Part shown: piece by piece, positions 1-6,648 of the stretch
Layout: each line of letters starts with the position of its first letter
Position numbering within the stretch: position 1 is the first letter of the stretch
Source: an uncultured Bacteroidales bacterium
Lineage (GTDB): Bacteria; Bacteroidota; Bacteroidia; Bacteroidales; UBA932
Length of the DNA stretch: 64,000 nt
Assembly (NCBI GenBank): GCA_900321715.1
Contig: ONXC01000004.1
Span: 1-64,000, forward strand
Direction of reading: 5' to 3'
The notes under the pieces: model-generated
Database searches by the model: none
What the model was told of the DNA's origin: nothing
Seen by the model: only the letters and a program-made list of their open reading frames with translations
Program-made: the position numbers and the translations under genes

Positions 1-174
1 GTTGTAAACCTTGTCGGCCGCCTGGGAATTTGAGCGGTAATTGTCCTCATAATTGCTTTTGTCCCAGCGGAAATACACCTGGCTCTCGTGCACGTTCTCG
101 TGCACGCGCGATGAGGTTTCCGGCCTTTCAGGGCCGGAGAGAAGGAGAAGCGATATGATGCTTGCGAAGAGCAC
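1..174 (-). CDS. N-terminus of a secreted protein, possibly OmpA/DUF3868-like (partial)
   Basis: The minus strand has an open frame running off the left edge. It begins with a hydrophobic segment (LFASIISLLLLSG) that looks like a signal peptide, followed by a charged stretch and the segment VYFRWDKSNYEDNYRSN. That segment resembles the first strand region of Bacteroidales OmpA-like or DUF3868 proteins (VYFR-DKS-N pattern); this is a resemblance by eye only. I chose the GTG at 172-174 because a -7 box (TATTTTTG, minus strand 194-201) lies just upstream, which would start transcription near 187. An in-frame ATG at 263 would give a longer N-terminus but lies upstream of that box. The C-terminal part is outside the window, so the function is not established. 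Confidence 0.4.
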   Translation of the reverse strand, partial: MLFASIISLLLLSGPERPETSSRVHENVHESQVYFRWDKSNYEDNYRSNSQAADKVYN

Positions 175-426
175 GCCTATATGGTATAGATGCCAAAAAT
201 ATAAATTTGTTGCTAAAAAACAAAGCCTTGAGAAACCTTGCCGCGATTAAAAAGTGAAAGCATTTGCCCGGCTATTCTATAAAATTTTAATTATACACCC
301 ACATTTGCGTGATAAATTATAAATACGTGGTAGTAAATCAACAAAAAATGTTGCTTTTTCAAATTTGTCATAATGGCTTGATTATTTGTCCTGAACTGGT
401 TTATATGACTAATTCTTGCTATATTC

Positions 427-2159
427 GTGTATGTTTTTCAAAAACCATATTCAATGGCCTCCTGTTCACATCCTGCCGTGCCTCCAAAGCATGCAGATTT
501 GGAGAAAGATTCCGTCCTTCAAGCCATTTCTTCAATGATGCTGAAAGAGGCGGATACGGAAGATGTCATTTCCGTTGTTGATTCGGCCGAAACTGCCGGT
601 GTCATTGACAATCTGCATGCACGGCTTATTCGCGCAAAGGCTTATGGGAGGACTGAGTCTGGTTTCCTGCAGGCGCGTTCTATCTGCGAGGAACTCCTTC
701 AGGACCCTCACCTGAGTCCGGAAGATGAGGCCGATATCCTGGAGTATCTGTGTTATCTTTGTGTTATCTTTGCCGGATGAGGACCGATGACCTTGGGGAA
801 GTGGAGTACGGGCTCAGGTTCGTGCAGGTTTGCGAATCTTTGGGTGACTCTATGAGAGCCGTTCCTGTCCAGGCCGATATGGGATCCTCCCTTGTCCGTA
901 TCGGCCGTGATGAAGACGGCCTTCTGAAGATAAACGATGCAATCAGCAAACTGGATGGTGAGAAGGGCTTCTTTTATCTAGATGCCGGTATAAAAACAAG
1001 GAAGAGCCTTATTCGCACATATATAGACCTTGAACGTTATCTTGACGTCGTTCCGGTAGCACAGGAGATAATCTCCCGTCTGGAAGATTACGCCGCGGCC
1101 CCAGAGGCTTATGCCGATTCCTCTCCCAACCTTCCCGGTGACCATAACCGCCCGGGTTATGTAGACTTCTACACCGCCCAGGCCCTTGCCTTCATCACGT
1201 ACGCCTATGCGGCTGAAGGCATGAGGAAGGAGGCGCAGGAGTACAATGCCCGTTTTGAGAAGACCAGATACAGCAAAACGTTCGGTGGCCGGAAGATGAT
1301 ATCCAGTGCGTGGCCGCTTCTTGGAGAGTATGACAGGATGCTGTCCTTCTATGATGAGCTTCAGCGCCGCTGGGGGGCCGATACCCTTCATGCCGATTAT
1401 GCCATTATGCTTGAGAACAGGGCGCTGGCGGCAAAGAGCAAGGGCAGATACAGGGAAGCGCTTGGCTATATGCAGCGTTATTCCTCGCTTGCCGATAAAC
1501 TCAACGATTCCCAGAACAAGGCCATGATTCAGGATTACGTGGCTAAGTACCGGTATCAGGAGCAGAAAATGGCCCTGGAACGTGAGAGAGTTGCGGTAAG
1601 GCGTTCAAGGAGCATTGCTCTGGGGGCGTCCGCAGGAGCTCTTGTATGCCTTATACTTCTTGGGATAATCCTTCAGTATGTAATCTTGGTCCGCCGGAAA
1701 AACAAGGCGCTGGTGTCCCAGATTTCTGAAAACGTAATCCTGCAGAGAGAGAAAGTGGATGCATCGGCCTTGAACGGCAATCCGGAACTTTCTTCACTCA
1801 GTGATGCTCAGCTTTTTGAATACCTCCGCTACGAGATTGTGACCAACAATCTTTATGCAGATTCCCGTCTTGACAGGCAGTTCCTGATGGACAGGTACCA
1901 CCTTTCAAAGGAGCGCATAGGATCGGCTTTCTCCCACGGAAGCCCCTATCAGTCCCTGGCGGCATTCCTCAATGTTGTGCGCCTCAAGAAAGCCGCAAAG
2001 ATGCTGTCGTCTTCACCGGAGATGTCCATATCGGACGTTGCATCGGCCTGCGGATTCTCTTCAGGAAGTCTTTTCGCACGCAACTTCAAGCAATATTTTG
2101 CCCTTACCCCCACGGAGTTCCGTCAGAATCCTTCCTCTTTCAAGGATATGGTGAAATAA
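427..2159 (+). pseudogene. TPR-AraC transmembrane regulator, frameshifted by an 11-bp duplication
   Basis: Two overlapping frames (427-780 and 750-2159) together encode one protein. Up to about residue 110 it is helical and TPR-like; the second frame continues the TPR-like helices, then has one transmembrane segment (ALVCLILLGIILQYVILV) at about 1640-1690, a short coiled linker, and a C-terminal AraC-type double helix-turn-helix (DVASACGFSSGSLFARNFKQ) near 2030-2100. This is the common Bacteroidales layout of a TPR sensor joined to a membrane-anchored AraC output domain. The frame breaks at a perfect tandem duplication of TGTGTTATCTT (749-759 and 760-770). Removing one copy joins the frames exactly, reading EYLCYLCRMRTDD. 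As it stands the first frame stops at 778-780 and the DNA-binding half is lost unless it reinitiates. The start is uncertain: GTG 427 or ATG 454. This could be a pseudogene, a phase-variable gene or an assembly artefact. Confidence 0.82.
749..770 (+). repeat. Perfect 11-bp tandem duplication (frameshifting)
   Basis: TGTGTTATCTT is present twice head to tail inside the TPR-AraC gene, followed by a further TG. Eleven bases are not a multiple of three, so two copies shift the frame and one copy restores it. Confidence 0.95.
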
Positions 2160-2171
2160 CGGACATTTTTG

Positions 2172-2179
2172 TAAATTTG
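2172..2179 (+). promoter_or_regulatory. -7 box for the zinc metallopeptidase gene
   Basis: TAAATTTG matches the Bacteroidetes -7 consensus TAnnTTTG. It ends 18 bp before the ATG at 2197, directly after the stop of the TPR-AraC gene. Confidence 0.6.
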
Positions 2180-2196
2180 CAAAAATACTTTTTGCT

Positions 2197-3063
2197 ATGA
2201 GAATGGACGGCAGGCGTGAAAGCCAGAACGTAGAAGACCGCCGCGGAATGAGCGGCGGCGCAAAAGCCGGTATGGGAATCGGCGGAATTGCAATTGTAGC
2301 CATACTTACCCTGCTTATGGGCGGAGACCTTGGAGATGTCTTCAGGGCTGTCCAGGGCGCGGGCGGCGTGGCCACCATGACTGAGGAATCCTATCAGCCC
2401 ACCGCAGAGAACGAGGCCCTTGCCACGTTCTCCCGCCAGATCCTGGCTTCCACTGAGGATGTCTGGAGCGCCTACTTCCGTAAAAATGGCTTTGGAGAGT
2501 ACCGTAACCCCATCCTTGTGCTCTACACCGGCAGCACTTCCACCAGCTGCGGCCAGGGCCAGGCGGCTATGGGCCCCTTCTACTGCAGCGCCGACGAAAA
2601 ACTGTACATAGACCTCAGTTTCTTCTCCAGTATGAAATCCCAGCTTGGCGCAGACGGTGATTTCGCATACGCATATGTCATTGCCCATGAGGTAGGGCAT
2701 CACGTCCAGAACCTTGTGGGAACCTTGGGTCAGGCTCATCAGCAGATGGCCCGCATGTCAAAGACAGACGCCAACCGCATGAGCGTGCGCATAGAGCTCC
2801 AGGCCGATTTCTACGCCGGCGTGTGGGCTCACTATGAGAGTTCAATGTTCTCTTCCATCGAGGACGGAGACCTTGAGGAAGCCATCCGCTGCGCCTCCGT
2901 GATTGGTGACGACTACCTCCAGAAAAAGGCCCAGGGCTATGCCGTAGAGGAATCCTTCACCCACGGCACCGCCGCCCAGCGCATGCGCTGGCTCAAGAAG
3001 GGCATGCAAACCGGAGACCTCCGCCAGGGAGACACCTTCTCCCTGCGTGACAATCAGCTGTAG
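2197..3063 (+). CDS. YpfJ-type neutral zinc metallopeptidase
   Basis: A 288-residue protein of the putative neutral zinc metallopeptidase family (Pfam Zn_peptidase, E. coli YpfJ). The N-terminus has the family's polar start followed by a Gly-rich membrane segment (about residues 22-45, GIAIVAILTLLMGGDLG). The conserved middle contains CGQGQAAMGPFYC and LYIDLSFF, then the zinc site HEVGHHVQN (HExxH) near residue 166. Further on, RIELQADFYAGVWAH supplies the third ligand region, and the end matches the family's ASxIGDD and FTHGTAAQRMRW segments. Length and motif order are full. It is transcribed from its own box at 2172 and is followed by the repeat region 3074-3251, so it is probably a single-gene unit. 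Its substrate is unknown in the family. Confidence 0.9.
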   Translation: MRMDGRRESQNVEDRRGMSGGAKAGMGIGGIAIVAILTLLMGGDLGDVFRAVQGAGGVATMTEESYQPTAENEALATFSRQILASTEDVWSAYFRKNGFGEYRNPILVLYTGSTSTSCGQGQAAMGPFYCSADEKLYIDLSFFSSMKSQLGADGDFAYAYVIAHEVGHHVQNLVGTLGQAHQQMARMSKTDANRMSVRIELQADFYAGVWAHYESSMFSSIEDGDLEEAIRCASVIGDDYLQKKAQGYAVEESFTHGTAAQRMRWLKKGMQTGDLRQGDTFSLRDNQL

Positions 3064-3073
3064 ACTCCCGCGT

Positions 3074-3115
3074 CCCCGTCATTCCCGGGTGTCCCCCCGT
3101 CATTCCCTGGTGTTC
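3074..3115. repeat. Two 21-bp direct repeats next to array A
   Basis: CCCCGTCATTCCCGGGTGTC and a close copy with CTGGTGTT start at 3074 and 3095. A third start (CCCCGTCC) at 3116 merges into the first unit of the 51-bp array. The period is exactly 21 bp. Confidence 0.75.
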
Positions 3116-3117
3116 CC

Positions 3118-3251
3118 CCGTCCGGGATTTTGCCCGTTTTCCCGGACGGAGCCCTGTTTTTCGCCCTTCCGTCCTGATTTCCGGCCGTTTTTATGGATGG
3201 CAGGGCTGTTTCGGCGGTCCCATCCTGATTTTCGGCCGTTTTTATGGATGG
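3118..3251 (-). repeat. 51-bp REP-like array A (3 units, minus orientation)
   Basis: Three units start at 3118, 3169 and 3220, a constant 51-bp period. Each has a 32-bp core with 6-bp inverted ends: CCGTCC...GGACGG, CCGTCC...GGATGG and CCATCC...GGATGG, around a T-rich and GGCC- or GCCC-containing centre. The third unit changes both arms together (CCATCC/GGATGG), which supports base-pairing. The array lies in the convergent gap between the peptidase and the transposase, ending 3 bp before the transposase stop codon. Its orientation is opposite to array B on the other side of the transposase. Confidence 0.9.
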
Positions 3252-3254
3252 ACA

Positions 3255-4181
3255 CTATTGCTTTCTGGCTGTCAGGGGAAATAGGTTATTGATTGCAGCC
3301 ACAGGCATTCCAACACAACGGGCAATTTGGGTATTAGAGGCCGAATAATCAAATTTCAGTGTTTTGATTAACCGGCCCTTGGTCTCGTTGGGTAACTCCC
3401 TGGGGGCATCCGTTCCGCCAAGTTCTTTACTCAGGCGGCGAGCGATGCTCCATACCTCAATGTCGTCAAGAACGATGGTTTCTCCAATCCGCCTTGCAAC
3501 TTCTATTTGTGACTCAACATTCTTGTAAAGCCACTGGAAGAACTGTCTTGCGTTTTCAAAGAATGATTCCGTACGGCTGTAATCAACAAAACAAGAAGGC
3601 AACGCCACGCCGTTCAGCACCATTATCCGGGGATCGATATCCGGATTCCGCTCACGCTTGAATTCACGGCGCTTTTCTATGGTCATCTTTGAGGCCGATA
3701 CTCCCTTCACAAACATCTCCTCAAGAAAAGGATTGAAGTAAAGATAGCCGCTGCACCACTTGTAAGCGTGCATATTCACATTAACCCTGTCTACAAACGG
3801 ATTGCGGATTACGTATACAATCTCATCCCGGAGTTGTTTCAGGCTATTGATGGAGACAAAGGATGGAGTACACATCTGCGCAATGTGCCCCCGGCCGCTC
3901 CTACCTAATACAAAAGCCAGTTTCTTTTGAATGAATGAGTAAAAAGCCCGGCACTGAGATTCCGGCCCTTCAAGGATGAAGTGCAAGTGGTTGTTCATAA
4001 TGGCAAAGGCCAGCACTTTGCAACCTGCAAAGAACACGGCCACGGCAATAATGTTCAGAGCCTGGTTCAATTCATCTTCCGTCCGGAACAGCAGGTCGTC
4101 CTCAATGTGCCTGGTGTACAGGTGATAAAACGGTCCGCCTTCCAAGAAAATCTGTTCGCATCTTGAATACGCCATAATCAT
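3255..4181 (-). CDS. Y1 tyrosine transposase, REP-associated (RAYT-like)
   Basis: A 308-residue protein with the Y1 (HUH) single-strand transposase fold. Visible motifs are GGPFYHLYTRH at the start, the HUH-type metal site MNNHLHFILEG (His65, His67) and the helix VYVIRNPFVDRV with the candidate nucleophile Tyr123. These match the pattern of REP-associated transposases (H-x-H, Y-I-x-N-P). The C-terminal 60 residues (LIKTLKFDYSASNTQIARCVGMP) look like a helix-turn-helix that could bind DNA. There is no partner tnpB and there are no IS ends that I can see. Instead, inverted arrays of a 51-bp palindromic repeat lie on both sides (3118-3251 and 4338-4522), the arrangement expected of a domesticated RAYT with its REPs. 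The start is ATG 4179-4181 or the in-frame ATG at 4173-4175. Catalytic residues appear intact, so it may be active. The exact RAYT group is not determined. Confidence 0.82.
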   Translation of the reverse strand: MIMAYSRCEQIFLEGGPFYHLYTRHIEDDLLFRTEDELNQALNIIAVAVFFAGCKVLAFAIMNNHLHFILEGPESQCRAFYSFIQKKLAFVLGRSGRGHIAQMCTPSFVSINSLKQLRDEIVYVIRNPFVDRVNVNMHAYKWCSGYLYFNPFLEEMFVKGVSASKMTIEKRREFKRERNPDIDPRIMVLNGVALPSCFVDYSRTESFFENARQFFQWLYKNVESQIEVARRIGETIVLDDIEVWSIARRLSKELGGTDAPRELPNETKGRLIKTLKFDYSASNTQIARCVGMPVAAINNLFPLTARKQ

Positions 4182-4258
4182 TAATCGATGACGCCAGTGT
4201 CATCGGCTTGCAATTTATGCATTCTTGGTGTAACTCATCCCTCAAAACGTAAAAACTT

Positions 4259-4336
4259 TTTCACGGGTTTCGCGTGAAACAACGCCCTCATCCACGTGAA
4301 ACAGCGCTTTCATTAGCGTGATACAACTCCCCGGGG
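4259..4336. repeat. Hairpin and 22-bp direct repeats upstream of the transposase
   Basis: TTTCACG (4259-4265) and CGTGAAA (4273-4279) form a 7-bp stem. The sequence GCGTGAAACAACGC recurs in diverged form at exact 22-bp steps, starting at 4272, 4294 and 4316 (GTGAAACA, GTGAAACA, GTGATACA). The block lies between the transposase start (4181) and array B, where an operator or binding site for the transposase could sit. No transcription signal was recognised with confidence. Confidence 0.65.
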
Positions 4337-4337
4337 C

Positions 4338-4522
4338 CCGTCCTGAAAAACGGCCCAAAATCTGGACGGAAGCCAGCACACACCCGGTCCATCCTGAAAA
4401 ACGGCCTAAAATCTGGATGGGAGCCAGCAAACGCCAGGTCCGTCCGGAAAAACGGCCCAAAATCTGGACGGAAGCCAGCAAATGCCCAGTCCGTCCTGAA
4501 AAACGGCCTAAAAACTGGACGG
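4338..4522 (+). repeat. 51-bp REP-like array B (4 units, plus orientation)
   Basis: Units start at 4338, 4389, 4440 and 4491, an exact 51-bp period. Each 32-bp core is CCGTCC-N20-GGACGG with the centre AAAAACGGCC; the second unit carries the paired change CCATCC/GGATGG. Cores are joined by a conserved 19-bp linker (AGCCAGCAAACGCC type). The array sits in the divergent gap between the transposase and the GH3 gene, upstream of the GH3 promoter. Because 51 is a multiple of three, a frame stays open through the array, but it probably lies upstream of the transcription start. Confidence 0.93.
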
Positions 4523-4545
4523 GTAAGGAATTAAGGAGGGAAATG

Positions 4546-4553
4546 ACTATATT
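4546..4553 (+). promoter_or_regulatory. -7 box for the GH3 gene
   Basis: TATATTTG fits TAnnTTTG and lies after array B. Transcription would start near 4560, 16 bp before the ATG at 4576, so the 51-bp repeats are not part of the coding region. Confidence 0.6.
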
Positions 4554-4575
4554 TGTAATCAAACTGATAACCTAT

Positions 4576-6648
4576 ATGAAAAAAGTCATCCTCCTAACGC
4601 TTGCCGTGGCGGTACTTGCGGCCTGCCAAAGCCCGCAGCAGAAGGCCGAAAAACGTGCCTTAGATATCCTCAAGCAGCTTACCCTGGAAGAAAAGGCATC
4701 ACTTATGGTGTACAATTCCCCGGCGGTGGAGCGCCTTGGGATAAGGAGCTACAACTGGTGGAACGAGGCCCTTCACGGGGTTGCCCGTAACGGCGCGGCA
4801 ACGGTGTTCCCCATGCCAATTGCCATGGCTGCCTCTTTTGACCAGCCTCTTCTGGAGGAGGTTTTCACGGTAGTTAGCGACGAAGCCCGCATAAAGCACA
4901 AAATGGCGGCCGAAAGCGGCTGGTATCAGGGTCTTACCTTCTGGACACCCAATATAAACATCTTCCGTGACCCGCGCTGGGGCCGCGGTATGGAGACATA
5001 CGGTGAAGACCTTTATCTCACCGGTGTTATGGGCATGGCGGTGGTGAGAGGCCTGCAGGGGGATCCCAAGGCCCCGGTGAAGAAACTCCACGCCTGCGCA
5101 AAACACTTTGCGGTGCATTCCGGCACGGAGAAGAACCGTCATCATTTTGATGCCGAGGTATCTGAAAGAGACCTTCGTGAAACCTATCTTCCCGCTTTCA
5201 AGGACCTTGTGACAAAGGCCGGCGTGGAGGAGGTCATGACCGCCTACAACCGCTTCAGGGGCGTTCCCTGCGGGGCCAGCAGCTACCTTGTGAATGACAT
5301 ACTCCGTGGAGAGTGGGGGTATAAGGGGATGGTAGTGTCGGACTGCTGGGCCCTTGACGATTTCTACATGGAAGGCCGTCACGGTTACGTGAAAACCGGG
5401 GCCGAAACAGCTGCCGTGGCCGTGAAAAACGGCATAGACGTAGAGTGCGGAGTGGCCTACAAATACATCCCTAAGGCAGTTGCGCAGGGGCTTCTGGCAC
5501 CTGAAGACCTTGACCGTGCCGTGCTGAAGATACTTACGGAGCGCATCCTCCTTGGAGAGATGGACGGGGTTTCCCCATGGGACGGCCTGGACAGCACAAT
5601 GGTTGAAAGCCCTGAGCACAGGGCCCTTTCCCGCAGGATGGCCACGGAGACTCTGGTTCTTCTGCAAAACGACGGAATCCTCCCCCTGAAAGGCACGGAA
5701 CGCATTGCCGTGGTGGGTCCCAACGCCAACGACAAGGAGATGATGTGGGGTAACTACAACCCCGTTCCAAACCACACCACAACCCTTTTGGAGGCCCTTC
5801 AGGAGCGCATTCCCGGTATAAATTACGTCAAGGGCTGCGGCATTGTGGACGGTCTTGAAGAGGATGTCGTGGGCCAGATTGGTGATGCCGATATCGTAAT
5901 CTTCGCCGGCGGCATCTCTCCCCGTTTCGAGGGCGAGGAAATGCCCGTTGCCGTCCCCGGCTTCGAGGGCGGAGACCGCACTGACATTGAACTTCCGGCC
6001 GTTCAGCGGGAGCTTCTGAAAGCCCTCAAAGCCGCCGGAAAGAAGGTTGTCCTTGTGAATTTCTCCGGCAGCGCCATGGGCCTTGTGCCTGAGACTGAGA
6101 GCTGCAGCGCCATCCTCCAGGCGTGGTATCCCGGGCAGGAAGGCGGCCCCGCCATTTCCGATGTCCTGTTTGGCGACGTCAATCCATCGGCCAAACTGCC
6201 CGTAACCTTCTACAAGAGCGTAGAGGACCTCCCGGAGGTGGAGGATTACAACATGGAAGGCCATACCTACCGCTACTTCCGCGGTGAGCCCCTGTTCCCG
6301 TTCGGATACGGCCTCAGCTACACCACGTTTGAGTACGGGGAGGCTTCCGTGAAGCGCGGTTCATTGGTGATTCCGGTCACAAATACCGGCGCCGTAGATG
6401 GCTCTGAGGTGGTTCAGCTGTACGTTTCCCGCCCGGCCGATACAGAGGGTCCCGTCAAGACCCTCCGCGGCTTTAAGCGTGTGACGGTTAAGGCAGGTGA
6501 AACCGTGAATGTGAGCATTCCGCTCACGGATGAGACATTCCTGTGGTGGGATGAGGAGGCCCGGAATATGGTTCCTCTCCGCGGAGAATACAGCCTCCTT
6601 TACGGCGGCTCCAGCGCGTCCCTCAAGTCCCTGGATTACAGGTTCTGA
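4576..6648 (+). CDS. GH3 beta-glycosidase lipoprotein (xylosidase/glucosidase type)
   Basis: A 690-residue glycoside hydrolase family 3 enzyme that releases beta-linked sugars from non-reducing ends. The start is ATG 4576, giving a lipoprotein signal peptide (MKKVILLTLAVAVLAAC, lipobox LAAC). The N-terminal TIM-barrel domain has YNWWNEALHG, FTPN-like FWTPNINIFRDPRWGRG, KHFAVHSG and the nucleophile motif VSDCW (Asp256). The alpha/beta sandwich domain follows with the FEGEE segment near 451-455, and the end has the fibronectin III-like domain (LRGFKRVTVKAGE). WWNEALHG and the FEGEE region resemble bacterial GH3 beta-xylosidases, but substrate cannot be settled by eye. The frame is open upstream to 4318 through the repeat array; I reject that extension because promoter and signal peptide both lie downstream of it. 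It ends back to back with the GH92 gene. Confidence 0.9.
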   Translation: MKKVILLTLAVAVLAACQSPQQKAEKRALDILKQLTLEEKASLMVYNSPAVERLGIRSYNWWNEALHGVARNGAATVFPMPIAMAASFDQPLLEEVFTVVSDEARIKHKMAAESGWYQGLTFWTPNINIFRDPRWGRGMETYGEDLYLTGVMGMAVVRGLQGDPKAPVKKLHACAKHFAVHSGTEKNRHHFDAEVSERDLRETYLPAFKDLVTKAGVEEVMTAYNRFRGVPCGASSYLVNDILRGEWGYKGMVVSDCWALDDFYMEGRHGYVKTGAETAAVAVKNGIDVECGVAYKYIPKAVAQGLLAPEDLDRAVLKILTERILLGEMDGVSPWDGLDSTMVESPEHRALSRRMATETLVLLQNDGILPLKGTERIAVVGPNANDKEMMWGNYNPVPNHTTTLLEALQERIPGINYVKGCGIVDGLEEDVVGQIGDADIVIFAGGISPRFEGEEMPVAVPGFEGGDRTDIELPAVQRELLKALKAAGKKVVLVNFSGSAMGLVPETESCSAILQAWYPGQEGGPAISDVLFGDVNPSAKLPVTFYKSVEDLPEVEDYNMEGHTYRYFRGEPLFPFGYGLSYTTFEYGEASVKRGSLVIPVTNTGAVDGSEVVQLYVSRPADTEGPVKTLRGFKRVTVKAGETVNVSIPLTDETFLWWDEEARNMVPLRGEYSLLYGGSSASLKSLDYRF

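Noticed and set aside
309..581. Separate small gene in another frame at 309-581
   Set aside because: It overlaps the TPR-AraC gene in a different frame and has no recognisable features.
3255..4181. Complete IS200/IS605 element
   Set aside because: No tnpB, no defined left and right ends or target tetranucleotide seen; the flanking arrays fit a REP/RAYT arrangement better.
4318..4575. N-terminal extension of the GH3 protein through the repeat array
   Set aside because: The extension consists of the 51-bp repeats; the -7 box and lipoprotein signal peptide both point to ATG 4576.
4699..6264. Long minus-strand frame opposite the GH3 gene
   Set aside because: Shadow of a GC-rich coding sequence; the GH3 motifs are unambiguous on the plus strand.
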